From Microlunatus soli (GTDB lineage: Bacteria > Actinomycetota > Actinomycetes > Propionibacteriales > Propionibacteriaceae): 64,000 nucleotides of DNA. The notes beneath the pieces are model-generated. The model was not told where the DNA came from, ran no database searches, and was given only the letters and a program-made list of their open reading frames with translations. How positions within the stretch are numbered: the first letter of the stretch is position 1; every line of letters begins with the position of its first letter. Positions 7,820 through 16,224 of this stretch are shown here, piece by piece. Where the stretch lies: NCBI RefSeq assembly GCF_900105385.1, contig NZ_LT629772.1, forward strand, positions 2,604,001 to 2,668,000. The letters run 5' to 3'. The position numbers and the translations under genes are program-made.

Positions 7820-8781
7820 ACCGTCCCGAACAGGTCCGAAGGGCAGCGGAATCGCTGCTGGGCCTGCGGATCACGGCACCGCCGCGACGGATCGAGCGCG
7901 GCTACGGCAACGAGAACTGGTGGCTGTCCGGCGACGACCGGGAGTACCTGCTCAAGATCGCTCCACCGGCGGCCGACCTCGGCAAGCTCACGGCGTCAGC
8001 GCGAGCCCATCGGCTCGCGGTCGAGCGGGGCGTACCGGCGCCTGAGCTGGTCATCTTCGAACCGGCCTGCGCCGAGCTGGACGGCCGGACCGTACGGATC
8101 GTCGATTACCTGGACACCGTGCATCCACCGGAGGTGCTGACCGCCGACACGGTGCCGGAATTCTTCGCCGGGTTCGGCGCCGCCGTGGCGACACTGCACT
8201 CCGTACGCCCCGGTGGTTTCGCTTCCCGGGTCGGCGGTTCGACGACCTTCCCGACCTGGGCCGACTACGTCGACTTCCGGGTCCCGCAGATCCGCGGCCG
8301 GGCCTTGGCCACCGACCTCTATCCGGCGGCGGACTGGAACGCCATGCTCGACCGGGCACGCGATCTTGCGGCCGTCGTGTCGGATGTGGTCGAGCCGTCG
8401 CTGGTGCATCGCGATCTCTACCTGGACAATGTGTTGGCCGACCGCGACGGACGGTTCGCCGCGATCATCGACTTCGACGGCGCCGAAGTCTGGGATCCGG
8501 TGGTGGATTTCGTCAAGCTCCGCTGGCAGGTGTTCGGTGAACATCCCGGCTCGGCGGCGGCCTACCTGCAGGGGTACGCCTCGGTCGCCGGCCCGATCCG
8601 CCGCTTCGCCGAACGACTGCACGTGGTCGAGATCCTGGAGTTGGCCAACCATGCCGCCAACGCGGCGCTGACCGACAACCCGGCCTTTGCCGAACAGGCC
8701 ACGGCCCGCCTGGACGTGGTGCTGGGCAGCACGCCGGACGGGCCCGCGGTCGACCTCGACGTCGATCAGCCGACGACCTGA
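7816..8781 (+). CDS. aminoglycoside-phosphotransferase-fold kinase (APH/choline kinase-like)
   Basis: 321 residues from a GTG that overlaps the stop of arcA. The fold is shown by [19 protein letters not shown] (N-lobe strand and Lys), the catalytic loop [10 protein letters not shown] with H198, D200 and N205, and [18 protein letters not shown] with D219 as the metal-binding Asp. Such proteins phosphorylate small alcohols or amines, for example choline, homoserine or aminoglycosides, and the substrate cannot be told from sequence. Coupling to arginine deiminase suggests a role linked to arginine or a guanidino compound (inference). The 3' end overlaps the convergent exporter gene by 16 bases. 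Confidence 0.82.
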   Translation: MNRPEQVRRAAESLLGLRITAPPRRIERGYGNENWWLSGDDREYLLKIAPPAADLGKLTASARAHRLAVERGVPAPELVIFEPACAELDGRTVRIVDYLDTVHPPEVLTADTVPEFFAGFGAAVATLHSVRPGGFASRVGGSTTFPTWADYVDFRVPQIRGRALATDLYPAADWNAMLDRARDLAAVVSDVVEPSLVHRDLYLDNVLADRDGRFAAIIDFDGAEVWDPVVDFVKLRWQVFGEHPGSAAAYLQGYASVAGPIRRFAERLHVVEILELANHAANAALTDNPAFAEQATARLDVVLGSTPDGPAVDLDVDQPTT

Positions 8782-10250
8782 CGCTCCGGTTCCGGATCCG
8801 GCGTCGGCGTTGCCGGCGGCACCGTCGAGCGCTTCGGGACGGCGGCGATCGCCAGCCCGGCCGCCGCCACCAGCACGCTCAGCAACAGACCGGGCCGGTA
8901 CGCAGCGAGCATCGCCTCAGGCGTCGCCCTGGCAGTCTCGCCGCCGGTGGTCACCAGCGCCGTGGTGACCGCGAGCACCAGTGCCGCACCGACCTGGGTG
9001 CTGGTCTGCACCAGCCCGGCGGCCAATCCCTGCTCGCTGTTCCTGATCCCCGACGTGGCCTGCACATTGATCGACGGGAAGCCCAACGCGAAGCCGCCGC
9101 CGAGCAGGATCACCGATGGCAGGATGGCCAACGGGTAGGACGGATGGGTGTCGATCCGCAGGAACAACAGGTATCCGGCCAGCAGCGAGATCATCCCGAG
9201 CATGATCAACTTCGGACCGCCGAAGCGATCGATCAGTCGGTCGGCGAAGGGAGCGCTGCCGACCACCAACAATCCGGCCGGCAACAGCGCCAGCGCCATC
9301 GTCAACGGCTGCCAGCCGAGCACCGACTGCAGGTAGAGCGTGACGATGAACTGGAAACTCAGGTAGGAACCGAAGAGTGCGACGGCGGCAAGATTCGCGC
9401 GCGCCACCCACCCCTGCTTCAAGATCGAGAACCGGATCAGCGGGTGTTTGGCCCTCGTCTCGATCAGGCCGAACGCCGCAAGAATCATCGCGGCCACGAC
9501 GAATCCGCCGATCGTCCGGATCGATGCCCAGCCGGCGTCGGGAGCCGAGACGACCGTATAGACCAAGATCAACATTCCGGCCGGGAGAGCGACCGCCCCG
9601 GCAAGATCGTGGCCACCCTGCTCTCCCCGCCCGTCACGCGGGATGAAGAAGAAGCCGAGGACCAGGACCGCGACGGCGAACGGCACCGAGAACAGCATCG
9701 TCCACCGCCAGCTCAGTCCGGTGACCAGGCCGCCGACGATCAGGCCGAGCGAATAGCCGGAGGCTCCGAACACCGAGTAGATCGAGATCGCTCGGTTGCG
9801 CTCGGGCCCTTCGCTGAAGTTGGTGGTGATGATGGAGAAGCCGGTCGGTGCGGTGAATGCCGCTGCCAACCCCTTGATGAAGCGGGCCGCGATCAGCAGC
9901 CCGGGATCATCGGCGACGCCACCGAGGATCGAAGCCAGGGCGAAGACCGACAGCGCGATCAGGAAGATCCGCCGCCGGCCGAGCAGATCGGCCAGTCGAC
10001 CGCCGAGCAGCAGCAGACTGCCGTATCCGAGGACGTAGCCGGAGACGACCCATTGCAGGGTCTCGGTGCTGACGCCGAGCTCGCGGCCGATGGTCGGCAG
10101 CGCGACCCCGACCATCGAGACGTCCAGTCCGTCGAGGGCCAACACGGTGCAGAGCACCAACAGCAGCGCCCAGCGCCGCGGCGACCAGCGGGATGTGGTC
10201 GCGAGATCAGGTGTGCGGTTCACAGTCGACGACTTTATATGCCGCGTCAT
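8766..10250 (-). CDS. MFS drug exporter, DHA2 family (14 TM)
   Basis: About 494 residues with roughly fourteen hydrophobic segments. The motifs GGRLADLLGRRR (motif A) and LDVSMVGVALPTIGRELG (the DHA2 start) define the drug:H+ antiporter-2 family of EmrB/LfrA-like exporters. It should expel toxic compounds in exchange for protons. The start is uncertain: ATG 10250 lacks a ribosome-binding site and lies close to one of two palindromic sites, and GTG 10223 would leave room for a leader. It is divergent from a MarR gene, which is the probable repressor. The C-terminus overlaps the APH-like gene by 16 bases. Confidence 0.88.
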   Translation of the reverse strand: MTRHIKSSTVNRTPDLATTSRWSPRRWALLLVLCTVLALDGLDVSMVGVALPTIGRELGVSTETLQWVVSGYVLGYGSLLLLGGRLADLLGRRRIFLIALSVFALASILGGVADDPGLLIAARFIKGLAAAFTAPTGFSIITTNFSEGPERNRAISIYSVFGASGYSLGLIVGGLVTGLSWRWTMLFSVPFAVAVLVLGFFFIPRDGRGEQGGHDLAGAVALPAGMLILVYTVVSAPDAGWASIRTIGGFVVAAMILAAFGLIETRAKHPLIRFSILKQGWVARANLAAVALFGSYLSFQFIVTLYLQSVLGWQPLTMALALLPAGLLVVGSAPFADRLIDRFGGPKLIMLGMISLLAGYLLFLRIDTHPSYPLAILPSVILLGGGFALGFPSINVQATSGIRNSEQGLAAGLVQTSTQVGAALVLAVTTALVTTGGETARATPEAMLAAYRPGLLLSVLVAAAGLAIAAVPKRSTVPPATPTPDPEPERQVVG

Positions 10251-10253
10251 AGA

Positions 10254-10295
10254 ATGCGCAAGCATATTATTCCGTCGCATTGGATGCGGGAGCAT
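10254..10295. promoter_or_regulatory. tandem palindromic sites in the exporter/marR promoter
   Basis: ATGCGCAAGCAT (10254-10265) and ATGCGGGAGCAT (10284-10295) are two related sites with ATGC/GCAT arms, spaced exactly 30 bases, that is three helical turns. On the plus strand a TATACA-like -10 follows directly, so a regulator bound here would block both divergent genes. Confidence 0.6.
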
Positions 10296-10312
10296 GTTAT
10301 ACACTCGGCCTC

Positions 10313-10720
10313 ATGACGGGTACCAAGACGGCCGGCGGCGCAGCCGGCGAGGCGACCCTGGTCGGCCGCTGGCGGGATCTGCAGGAGCGCTACCTGACGA
10401 CGGCAGCGAGCATCGAGCGCGGCCTGAACAGCGAGCACGGGCTCGGCCTCAGCGACTTCGAGGTGCTCGACCTGATCGCGGAGAACGACGACCCCGACAG
10501 CCCGTGCCGGATGAAGGATCTGTCCAAGATCTCACCGATGACCCAGAGTGCACTGTCGCGGATCGTCGACCGACTGGAGAAGTCCGGCCTGGTCACCCGC
10601 AACTCCTGCGCCGAGGATCGGCGAGCCCTGATGGTGTCGATCACCGACCAAGGACATCAACTGCATCAGCAGGCCCAGCAAACCCACCGCCGGCTGCTCC
10701 GCGAAACCCTCGGCTCGTAG
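10313..10720 (+). CDS. MarR-family regulator of the divergent exporter
   Basis: 135 residues from ATG 10313. A winged helix is visible: GLSDFEVLDLIAENDDP, the recognition helix region PMTQSALSRIVDRLEKSGLV, and a wing with CAEDRRALMVSITDQG. No ribosome-binding site precedes the ATG and a TATACA box ends about ten bases upstream, so the mRNA is probably leaderless. By position and by the tandem sites at 10254-10295 it most likely represses itself and the exporter and is relieved by an exporter substrate. It is followed by a cluster of short repeats. Confidence 0.85.
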   Translation: MTGTKTAGGAAGEATLVGRWRDLQERYLTTAASIERGLNSEHGLGLSDFEVLDLIAENDDPDSPCRMKDLSKISPMTQSALSRIVDRLEKSGLVTRNSCAEDRRALMVSITDQGHQLHQQAQQTHRRLLRETLGS

Positions 10721-10727
10721 GGAATCA

Positions 10728-10845
10728 CTGAGCCCGTCGAAAGACCCCTGAGCCTGTCGAAGGGCGCCCGAGCCTGTCGAAGGGCGCCTGAGCCTGTCGA
10801 AGGGCGTTGACCGTCGCGAGACACGGCCCTTCGACAAAGCTCAGG
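10728..10845. repeat. cluster of CTGAGCCTGTCGAAGGG repeats
   Basis: Four direct copies related to CTGAGCCTGTCGAAGGGC start near 10728, 10748, 10768 and 10788, with a 20-base period. One inverted copy (10826-10845, GCCCTTCGACAAAGCTCAGG) follows after about 20 bases. The inverted copy can pair with any direct copy to make a strong stem, so this may act as a terminator between marR and the convergent phosphodiesterase. Related copies occur at 22872, 39880, 48315 and 48345. Confidence 0.85.
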
Positions 10846-10863
10846 TCCCTGGACGCGGGTCGA

Positions 10864-11691
10864 TCAGCCGACCGGTGCGCCGGTCAGCGTCTCCATCACG
10901 ACGTCGGGGAAATCGGAGGTGTAGCCGTCCACTCCGAGGTCCCGGCAGAACTGCACATCCTCCACGGTGTTGACGATCCACGGATGGACCTCGTTGCCGC
11001 GCCTGTGGGCTCGCTCGACGAAGCCGGGATCCTCCCGCAGCCGGGTCACGTCGGGACCGACGATCCGGACACCGTCGGGCAGTTCACCGTCGGGCACCCG
11101 GCTCAGATCGGAGACCAGGAAGGTCCGGCGCAGCTCCGGCAACAGCTCGCCGATCTTGATCAACGCCTCCGGATCGAAGGTGATCATCCGCACCGGCGAG
11201 TCGGCGGTGTGCCAACCGCGTTCGGTCAGCAGTTCTGCGACCCGTTCCTCGATGTCGAGCCCGCGGGGTGTGGGATGCTTGGTCTCCAGGTTGAGGTTGA
11301 TCCGCGCACCGCGATCGCGGGCGTCCTTGATCATGTCCAACAGCTCGACCAGCGTCGTGACCGCCCGTTCCTGTGGAGTCGGATCAGCGGTGAACCAGGA
11401 CCCGAAGTCGACCGTCCGCAGGTCGGCCAGGGTCCAGTCCAGCAACGGCCCGGTGGCGTCGGAGGTGCGGTCGACGGTCAGATCATGCAGGCAGACAAGA
11501 TGATCATCGGCGGTGAAGTGAACATCGCATTCCAAGCCGAGCTCGATGCCGGTGCGCTCTGCATAGTCGATCGCCTCGGCGTACGAGGCGTGTGTCGATT
11601 CGGGATAGCGGCCGCTGAAGCCGCGATGGGCGAAGAGTTGCAGACCTGATTCGTCGAGGAACGTCGCAGCCGGTGTGCTCACGGACCTCAT
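10864..11691 (-). CDS. glycerophosphodiester phosphodiesterase
   Basis: 275 residues without a signal peptide or membrane span. The GDPD active-site set is present near the N-terminus: H22-R23 in FAHRGFSGRYPES, E54 and D56 in LECDVHFT, and H69-D70 in LVCLHD, followed by a TIM-barrel-length domain ending DGYTSDFPD. The enzyme releases glycerol-3-phosphate from glycerophosphodiesters for phosphate or lipid turnover, here in the cytoplasm. It is convergent with the MarR gene across a repeat cluster. No regulator-specific site is seen. Confidence 0.88.
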   Translation of the reverse strand: MRSVSTPAATFLDESGLQLFAHRGFSGRYPESTHASYAEAIDYAERTGIELGLECDVHFTADDHLVCLHDLTVDRTSDATGPLLDWTLADLRTVDFGSWFTADPTPQERAVTTLVELLDMIKDARDRGARINLNLETKHPTPRGLDIEERVAELLTERGWHTADSPVRMITFDPEALIKIGELLPELRRTFLVSDLSRVPDGELPDGVRIVGPDVTRLREDPGFVERAHRRGNEVHPWIVNTVEDVQFCRDLGVDGYTSDFPDVVMETLTGAPVG

Positions 11692-11736
11692 CCAACCACG
11701 TCCGGCGATCAGCCGGTGTCTTGAGGGTGAACGGAC

Positions 11737-12630
11737 TCAGTCCTGCAGAGTGTCGGCGGCGGTGGCGACGACCGCGTCGGCCAGCAGCGCCAGCATCGGC
11801 GAGTGCAGCTTCCACTGCTGCCAGTAGAGCGGCACCCTGACCGAGACCGTGGGGTCGATCTCGATCAGCTCGCCGCTGTCCTCGAATCCGGCGCTCTGTT
11901 GCGGCGGGATCATGCCCCAGCCGAGGCCGAGTGCGATCGCCCGGGCGAAGTCGGCGGAGACCGGGATGTAGTGCCGTGGCGGTCGTAACCGTCGCCGGCT
12001 CTTCTTGCGCAGATAGCGATCCTGCAGTTGATCATCGCGGTCGAAGGCGACCATCGGTGCCTGCGCCAGCGCTTCGGGGGTGGCACCGTCGGGGAACCAT
12101 CGGCGGGCGAATGCCGGGGCGGCCATCGGCCGATAGCGCATCGCGCCGAGTCGACGCACCGTGCAGCCCTGCACCGGTTCGGCGACGGACGTGACCGCCG
12201 CCATCACGGTGCCGTTGCGGAGCAACTCGGTGGACAACGCTTCGTCGGCCCGATGCACCTCGAAGTAGATCCCCTGGTCCGACTCCACCCGGGCCAGCGC
12301 TGCCAGCGCCCAGGTGTTGAGCGAGTCGCCGTTGATCACTACCGGCAGGGTGTTGGTGCCGGCACCGGTCTGCTCCGAACCCAGCGCCAGCGCGGCGTCC
12401 TCGCTGAGCAGGATGGTCTGCCGCGCCATCCGCAGGATCACTGCGCCGGCCTCGGTCGTCCGTACCGGCTTGCTGCGCAGCACCAACACCCGGCCGACGG
12501 CGGACTCCAGTGCCTTCAGCCGCTGCGAGATCGCCGACGGCGTGACCCGCAGCTGTCGTGCCGCGGCGTCGAGCGTCCCGTGGTCGACGACCGCGACCAG
12601 GGTGCGGAGCTGATCGGGCTGCAAGTCCAT
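11737..12630 (-). CDS. lysG: LysR-family regulator, LysG/ArgP type
   Basis: 297 residues from ATG 12630, preceded by AAGGAG at six bases; a GTG six bases earlier is less well placed. The N-terminus QLRTLVAVVDHGTLDAAARQLRVTPSAISQRLKALE is the LysR helix-turn-helix in the form typical of ArgP/IciA/LysG, followed by an effector-binding domain. It lies divergent to a LysE-type amino-acid exporter, the pairing known from Corynebacterium, where LysG with lysine, arginine or histidine activates lysE. The shared promoter region holds a long imperfect palindrome (12696-12852). Confidence 0.88.
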   Translation of the reverse strand: MDLQPDQLRTLVAVVDHGTLDAAARQLRVTPSAISQRLKALESAVGRVLVLRSKPVRTTEAGAVILRMARQTILLSEDAALALGSEQTGAGTNTLPVVINGDSLNTWALAALARVESDQGIYFEVHRADEALSTELLRNGTVMAAVTSVAEPVQGCTVRRLGAMRYRPMAAPAFARRWFPDGATPEALAQAPMVAFDRDDQLQDRYLRKKSRRRLRPPRHYIPVSADFARAIALGLGWGMIPPQQSAGFEDSGELIEIDPTVSVRVPLYWQQWKLHSPMLALLADAVVATAADTLQD

Positions 12631-12695
12631 AAGCACTCCTTATGTACCTGCAGAAACTTTAGCTGGTCTGGTTGTTTTTCGTCGCCTACCGTCGA

Positions 12696-12852
12696 GGAGG
12701 GCGCTGAGCAATTGGCTCGTCGCGAGCGCCGCGATGTGCGTACACGGGCACGTCGCGGGAGCGGAGGCAGGCCGGGGCCAGTCGAGCGAGCGCAGCGCCG
12801 CCCGTGTGCGTGCAGCGTGGCGCGCAGCAGAGCGAATTGTTCAGCGCCCTCC
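12696..12852. repeat. 157-bp imperfect palindromic element between lysG and lysE
   Basis: The ends 12696-12718 and 12830-12852 are 23-base inverted repeats with about two mismatches (GGAGGGCGCTGAGCAATTGG against its partner). The similarity continues inwards with lower identity for roughly 50 bases on each side, including GTGCGTACACGGGC against GCCCGTGTGCGTGC. The layout resembles a MITE or a pair of head-to-head repeat units. It separates two regulated divergent genes and may have replaced part of their promoter region. Confidence 0.7.
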
Positions 12853-12889
12853 AAGGGCGACAACGGTGGATCACGACGTGAGGATGTGG

Positions 12890-13507
12890 ATGGACGGGAC
12901 CGGACCGGCGACAGCGTTCCAGGGAATGTTGATGATGCTGTCCCTGATCGTGGCGATCGGGGCACAGAACACGTTCCTGCTGCGCCAAGGACTGCGGCAT
13001 GCCGCGGTGACGCCGTTGGTGCTGATCTGCTGGCTGTCGGACTGCGCGCTGGTGCTGATCGGCGTCAGCGGTCTGGGTGCCGTCGTCGACCGGGTCCCGT
13101 ACGCGATGACGGTGATCCGCATCGTCGGCGCCCTGGTCCTGCTCGGCTATGCCGCGCTCGCGATCCGACGCGCGGTCCGCGGTGAGAGTCTTGACCTGGA
13201 AGGCGCATCGGGACGTCGGACGACCCTGTCGGCGATCGGCACCTGCCTGGCGATCACCTGGCTGAATCCGCACGTCTATCTCGACACCGTGCTGATGGTC
13301 GGTGCGGTCGCCAACAGCCACGGCTCGCCGGGGCGGTGGTGGTTCGCCGTCGGCACCTTGATCGGAAGTCTCGGCTGGTTCGCCGCGCTGGGCTACGGCG
13401 CCCGGCTGCTCCGTCCACTCTTCCGCAAGCAGCGCGCCTGGCGGATCCTGGATTCGCTGATCGCGGCGATCATGATCAGCACAGCGGCCAAGCTGCTGCT
13501 CTCCTGA
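12890..13507 (+). CDS. lysE: LysE/ArgO-family basic amino-acid exporter
   Basis: About 205 residues with six hydrophobic segments. The start MLMMLSLIVAIGAQNTFLLRQGL is the LysE/ArgO signature (GAQN), and TWLNPHVYLDT is the second conserved loop. The protein exports lysine and/or arginine to prevent toxic accumulation. ATG 12890 was chosen because GTGAGG lies six bases upstream; ATG 12884 and GTG 12866 in the same frame are possible. It is divergent from lysG, which should activate it when basic amino acids are high. Confidence 0.9.
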   Translation: MDGTGPATAFQGMLMMLSLIVAIGAQNTFLLRQGLRHAAVTPLVLICWLSDCALVLIGVSGLGAVVDRVPYAMTVIRIVGALVLLGYAALAIRRAVRGESLDLEGASGRRTTLSAIGTCLAITWLNPHVYLDTVLMVGAVANSHGSPGRWWFAVGTLIGSLGWFAALGYGARLLRPLFRKQRAWRILDSLIAAIMISTAAKLLLS

Positions 13508-13528
13508 GGACCGGTCGCCGGCGACGAA

Positions 13529-13834
13529 TCAGCGGGTCAGCGGGCGGGAGTCCGCCGCCCAGGCCTGGATGCCGCCTTCCAGATTGACCGCCTCGCGTCC
13601 GATCGAGTTGAGGTAGGCGGTGGCCTGGGCCGACCGCCCACCGACGGCACAGATGCAGACCACCTTGTCGCTGACCTCGTCGACACGGGCGATCAGCTGG
13701 TCCAACGGAATATGAGTCGACCCCTCGATCCGGCCGACGGCCCATTCCGCGTCGGTCCGGACGTCCAGCAGCATCCAATCCGGTCCGGGAAGTGCGGCGA
13801 GTTGGTCGGTGGTGATGGTCGGCAGCTCAGGCAT
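13529..13834 (-). CDS. single-domain rhodanese-like protein
   Basis: 101 residues forming one rhodanese domain: LLDVRTDAEWAVGRIEGSTHIP at the front and the active-site loop C62-AVGGR67-S. The Cys is present, so sulfurtransferase activity is plausible. The short domain resembles GlpE/PspE-type proteins that carry sulfur or act in stress responses. It follows the lysine exporter in convergent orientation with 21 bases between. Partner and sulfur acceptor are unknown. Confidence 0.85.
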   Translation of the reverse strand: MPELPTITTDQLAALPGPDWMLLDVRTDAEWAVGRIEGSTHIPLDQLIARVDEVSDKVVCICAVGGRSAQATAYLNSIGREAVNLEGGIQAWAADSRPLTR

Positions 13835-13969
13835 GCCGCCATTGTGCCCCGGTCGCCTCGGATCCGGCGACCGACGTGAGCAGAATCATCGACCGGTGAC
13901 GCCGTCCCGCGGGTGCGGTCGGGGTGGCCGGTCGAGGATTCTGGGTCGCACGGTTGTGGCGGCGAACGG

Positions 13970-14293
13970 TCAGGCGTCGACCTCGACCAGCCGCTCGAAC
14001 AGGAACTCGTACGGCAGATAGGACACGTCGTACTCGTGACCCGGTTGATGGGCATTCAGCTGGGACATCTGGATCAGTCGCCAGCCGTCGATCAGCGCGT
14101 CCAGTCCGGTGGCGTACGGCGGCTCGTCACTGTCGCCCATCGTCGGGCGGGACCGGCCCGTGCCGTCGTAGCGGGTCCAGCCGATCACGTTCGAGTCCAG
14201 GGCGGAGGTGCCGAGGTAGAGGATCAGCAACTGCTGACGCAGATGGGGGTCGATCGGTCGTGCGGTGAAGGATTCTTCGACCGTTGTGGTCAT
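13970..14293 (-). CDS. uncharacterised 107-aa protein next to PhyH dioxygenase
   Basis: ATG 14293 has GGAGAA five bases upstream. The product is soluble, 107 residues, with an acidic C-terminus and repeated aromatic positions (YDVSYLPYEFLFERLVEV). I recognise no family. It starts 92 bases after the stop of the PhyH-like gene on the same strand, so co-transcription is likely and it may be a small accessory protein of that enzyme. A soluble start region with TARPIDPHLRQQLLILYLG suggests an alpha-helical N-terminus. Confidence 0.65.
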   Translation of the reverse strand: MTTTVEESFTARPIDPHLRQQLLILYLGTSALDSNVIGWTRYDGTGRSRPTMGDSDEPPYATGLDALIDGWRLIQMSQLNAHQPGHEYDVSYLPYEFLFERLVEVDA

Positions 14294-14384
14294 GGAGTTC
14301 TCCCGTCGGAATGGAAAGCGGAGCAGATGGTGGGTGCAGGCACGCCGCGGGCGCGGTCGGTGGCGCCGGGCCCTGGAGCCAGGT

Positions 14385-15263
14385 TCAGAAACCCCAGCCG
14401 CTCGACGATCGGCTGGATCCGAGCCGGACGTCGGTGGCACCCGGCGCGACGAACTGCGGTCGCAACTGCTCGCGGGTCAGGTAGTTGTCGATGTCGAAGA
14501 GCTGGTCGCCGGTCAACGTACGCCAGAGCTTGGCGCGATTGACCAACTCCAGCCGGCCCTCGTTGGCCGAGCTCCAGCCGAAGCTGGTGGTCAGCTCCTT
14601 GAGCACACCCGGATCGTCGATGTCGTCGGTGTTCCACAGCCGCAGCTGGCGGACCGTCGGGTTGAATCTGATCTTGAACATGTAGCGCGGCTGGTCGGAG
14701 TCGTTGCGCCGTCCACCGTGCCAGATCCCGTGGTGCAGCAGCACGATCGTGCCCGCCGGACACACCAGCCGGGTCTGTCCGGCGAGGTTCTGGTAGCGAC
14801 CGATGCCGGTCTGGTTGATCTTGCGCAGATGCGTTCCCGGCACGCTCAGCGTCCCGCCCTGTTCCAGGGTCACCTCGCGCGGGTAATACATCAACTGGAC
14901 GTCGAAGGCGTCGGTGCGGGTGTCCAGGATCGCGTCGCCGTGCATGTTCTGCGCCTCGCCACCGCGCGGCGGCCGGACGTGCACGGCATGGTGGTCGATC
15001 ACCGGCTGCGGGCCGACCAGACTCTGCACCGCACCGGCGATCGCCGGCAGATCGAGCAGCTCACGGACGAAGGTGCCCTGCGGGAAGGCCTCGTCCAGTG
15101 GTGTTCCGTACGGGTAGCCGGGGATCCCGGCGTCGAGGATCTCGATGGCGCGCTGGTTCATCTCATCGGGAACCACCGCCTCGAGGGCAAAGCTGCCATG
15201 TGAGACGAAGTGGGCCATTTCCACCGACGTCATCAGATGCTTCCGGTCGACCAAGCTGGTCAT
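14385..15263 (-). CDS. phytanoyl-CoA dioxygenase (PhyH) family Fe(II)/2-oxoglutarate oxygenase
   Basis: 292 residues with the PhyH fold. The metal triad is H108 and D110 in QNMHGDAIL and the distal H182 in LLHHGIWHGG, followed by an Arg (193 or 199) for 2-oxoglutarate. Family members hydroxylate lipids, amino acids or natural products, and ectoine hydroxylase is another relative. The substrate cannot be assigned. It is followed by a 107-residue protein and divergent from an AraC regulator with a cupin-like sensor half, so the pair is probably induced by a small molecule, perhaps its own substrate. Confidence 0.82.
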   Translation of the reverse strand: MTSLVDRKHLMTSVEMAHFVSHGSFALEAVVPDEMNQRAIEILDAGIPGYPYGTPLDEAFPQGTFVRELLDLPAIAGAVQSLVGPQPVIDHHAVHVRPPRGGEAQNMHGDAILDTRTDAFDVQLMYYPREVTLEQGGTLSVPGTHLRKINQTGIGRYQNLAGQTRLVCPAGTIVLLHHGIWHGGRRNDSDQPRYMFKIRFNPTVRQLRLWNTDDIDDPGVLKELTTSFGWSSANEGRLELVNRAKLWRTLTGDQLFDIDNYLTREQLRPQFVAPGATDVRLGSSRSSSGWGF

Positions 15264-15333
15264 GAAGCAGTCCTTCCAGGTCGTGTCAGACGGTTCAATC
15301 CTTGTCAGGATGAGCTATTCGCCGGTCAACGCT

Positions 15334-15346
15334 AGTCGGACCGACT
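15334..15346. promoter_or_regulatory. palindrome in the phyH/araC divergent promoter
   Basis: AGTCGG-A-CCGACT (15334-15346) is a perfect 6+6 palindrome between the divergent phyH-like and araC-like genes. It may be an operator, though AraC sites are more often direct repeats. Confidence 0.35.
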
Positions 15347-15393
15347 CCGACCTGTCGTGGTGCTGATGCGGCCTCTACTGGTTGAATTCCGGC

Positions 15394-16209
15394 ATGAGTG
15401 ATGAGTCCGCACCGGCGGTCTGGCTGGATCTCGACCAGCCGCCGGAGGTCGTCAACCAGGGCCGCGGCACACACGGCATCCGTCGTCCGGTCGACGAGTT
15501 CCAGCTGCCCGAGCTGTGGTCACTGCATCTGTACGGCTACCACGCCGATCTCGAGGTCGCCGAGCGCAGCTATCCGATCGCCCCGGGAGTGATCTCGCTG
15601 GTGCCGCCGGCCACCGCCCATCGCTTCCACTACCGGGGTCCGTCCAGTCACCTCTACGCGCACTTCCGCGCCGACGGCGGACTCATCGACCATGATCATC
15701 CGCCGCCTCGCGGTACCTCCGGACGGCTCCGGCTGATCATGTCGACCGGCGCGGAGTTGCCGGAGATCACCGATCTGATGTCGTCGGCGATCGCTGCGGC
15801 CGCCGTCCGACCGGCGCGCACCCGCGCTGACATCTGGGGAGTGCTGCTCCGGCTCGCGGATCGACCGCCGGCCCGACATGCGGCCCGGGTCGCACCCGAT
15901 CACATCCGTACCGCGATGTCCTACATCGAGGCCAGGCTGGCCGAACCGTTGACGGTGGCCGAGGTGGCCGCGGCGATCGGCATCTCGGCCAATCACCTGG
16001 CCAGGGTGTTCGCCGCCGAGACCGACGAGACCGTCGTACGCTACATCCGCCGGCGGCGGATCGATCATGCCCGCCGGCTGCTGACCAGCACGACGATCCC
16101 GATCGGCGCCATCGCTGCCAGCGTCGGTTTTCCTGACCTGCAGGCGTTCAACAAGGCCTGCCGAGCGGTCACCGGGCGATCGCCGCGTCAACTCCGCTCC
16201 GCGTCATGA
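15394..16209 (+). CDS. AraC-family regulator
   Basis: 271 residues from ATG 15394; a TTG twelve bases upstream is also in frame. The N-terminal half is a cupin-like sensor (YPIAPGVISLVPPATAHRFHYRG), and the C-terminal half has two helix-turn-helix motifs, EPLTVAEVAAAIGISANHLARVF and the AraC signature around IPIGAIAASVGFPDLQAFNKA. It probably activates the divergent phyH-like gene and its 107-residue partner. The ligand is unknown. Confidence 0.87.
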   Translation: MSDESAPAVWLDLDQPPEVVNQGRGTHGIRRPVDEFQLPELWSLHLYGYHADLEVAERSYPIAPGVISLVPPATAHRFHYRGPSSHLYAHFRADGGLIDHDHPPPRGTSGRLRLIMSTGAELPEITDLMSSAIAAAAVRPARTRADIWGVLLRLADRPPARHAARVAPDHIRTAMSYIEARLAEPLTVAEVAAAIGISANHLARVFAAETDETVVRYIRRRRIDHARRLLTSTTIPIGAIAASVGFPDLQAFNKACRAVTGRSPRQLRSAS

Positions 16210-16224
16210 TCGGCACCGGCATGA

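Noticed and set aside
10728-10805. Possible CRISPR array because of 20-base periodic repeats
   Set aside because: The repeats follow each other with only one or two bases between, leaving no spacers, and other single copies occur elsewhere; no cas genes are present.
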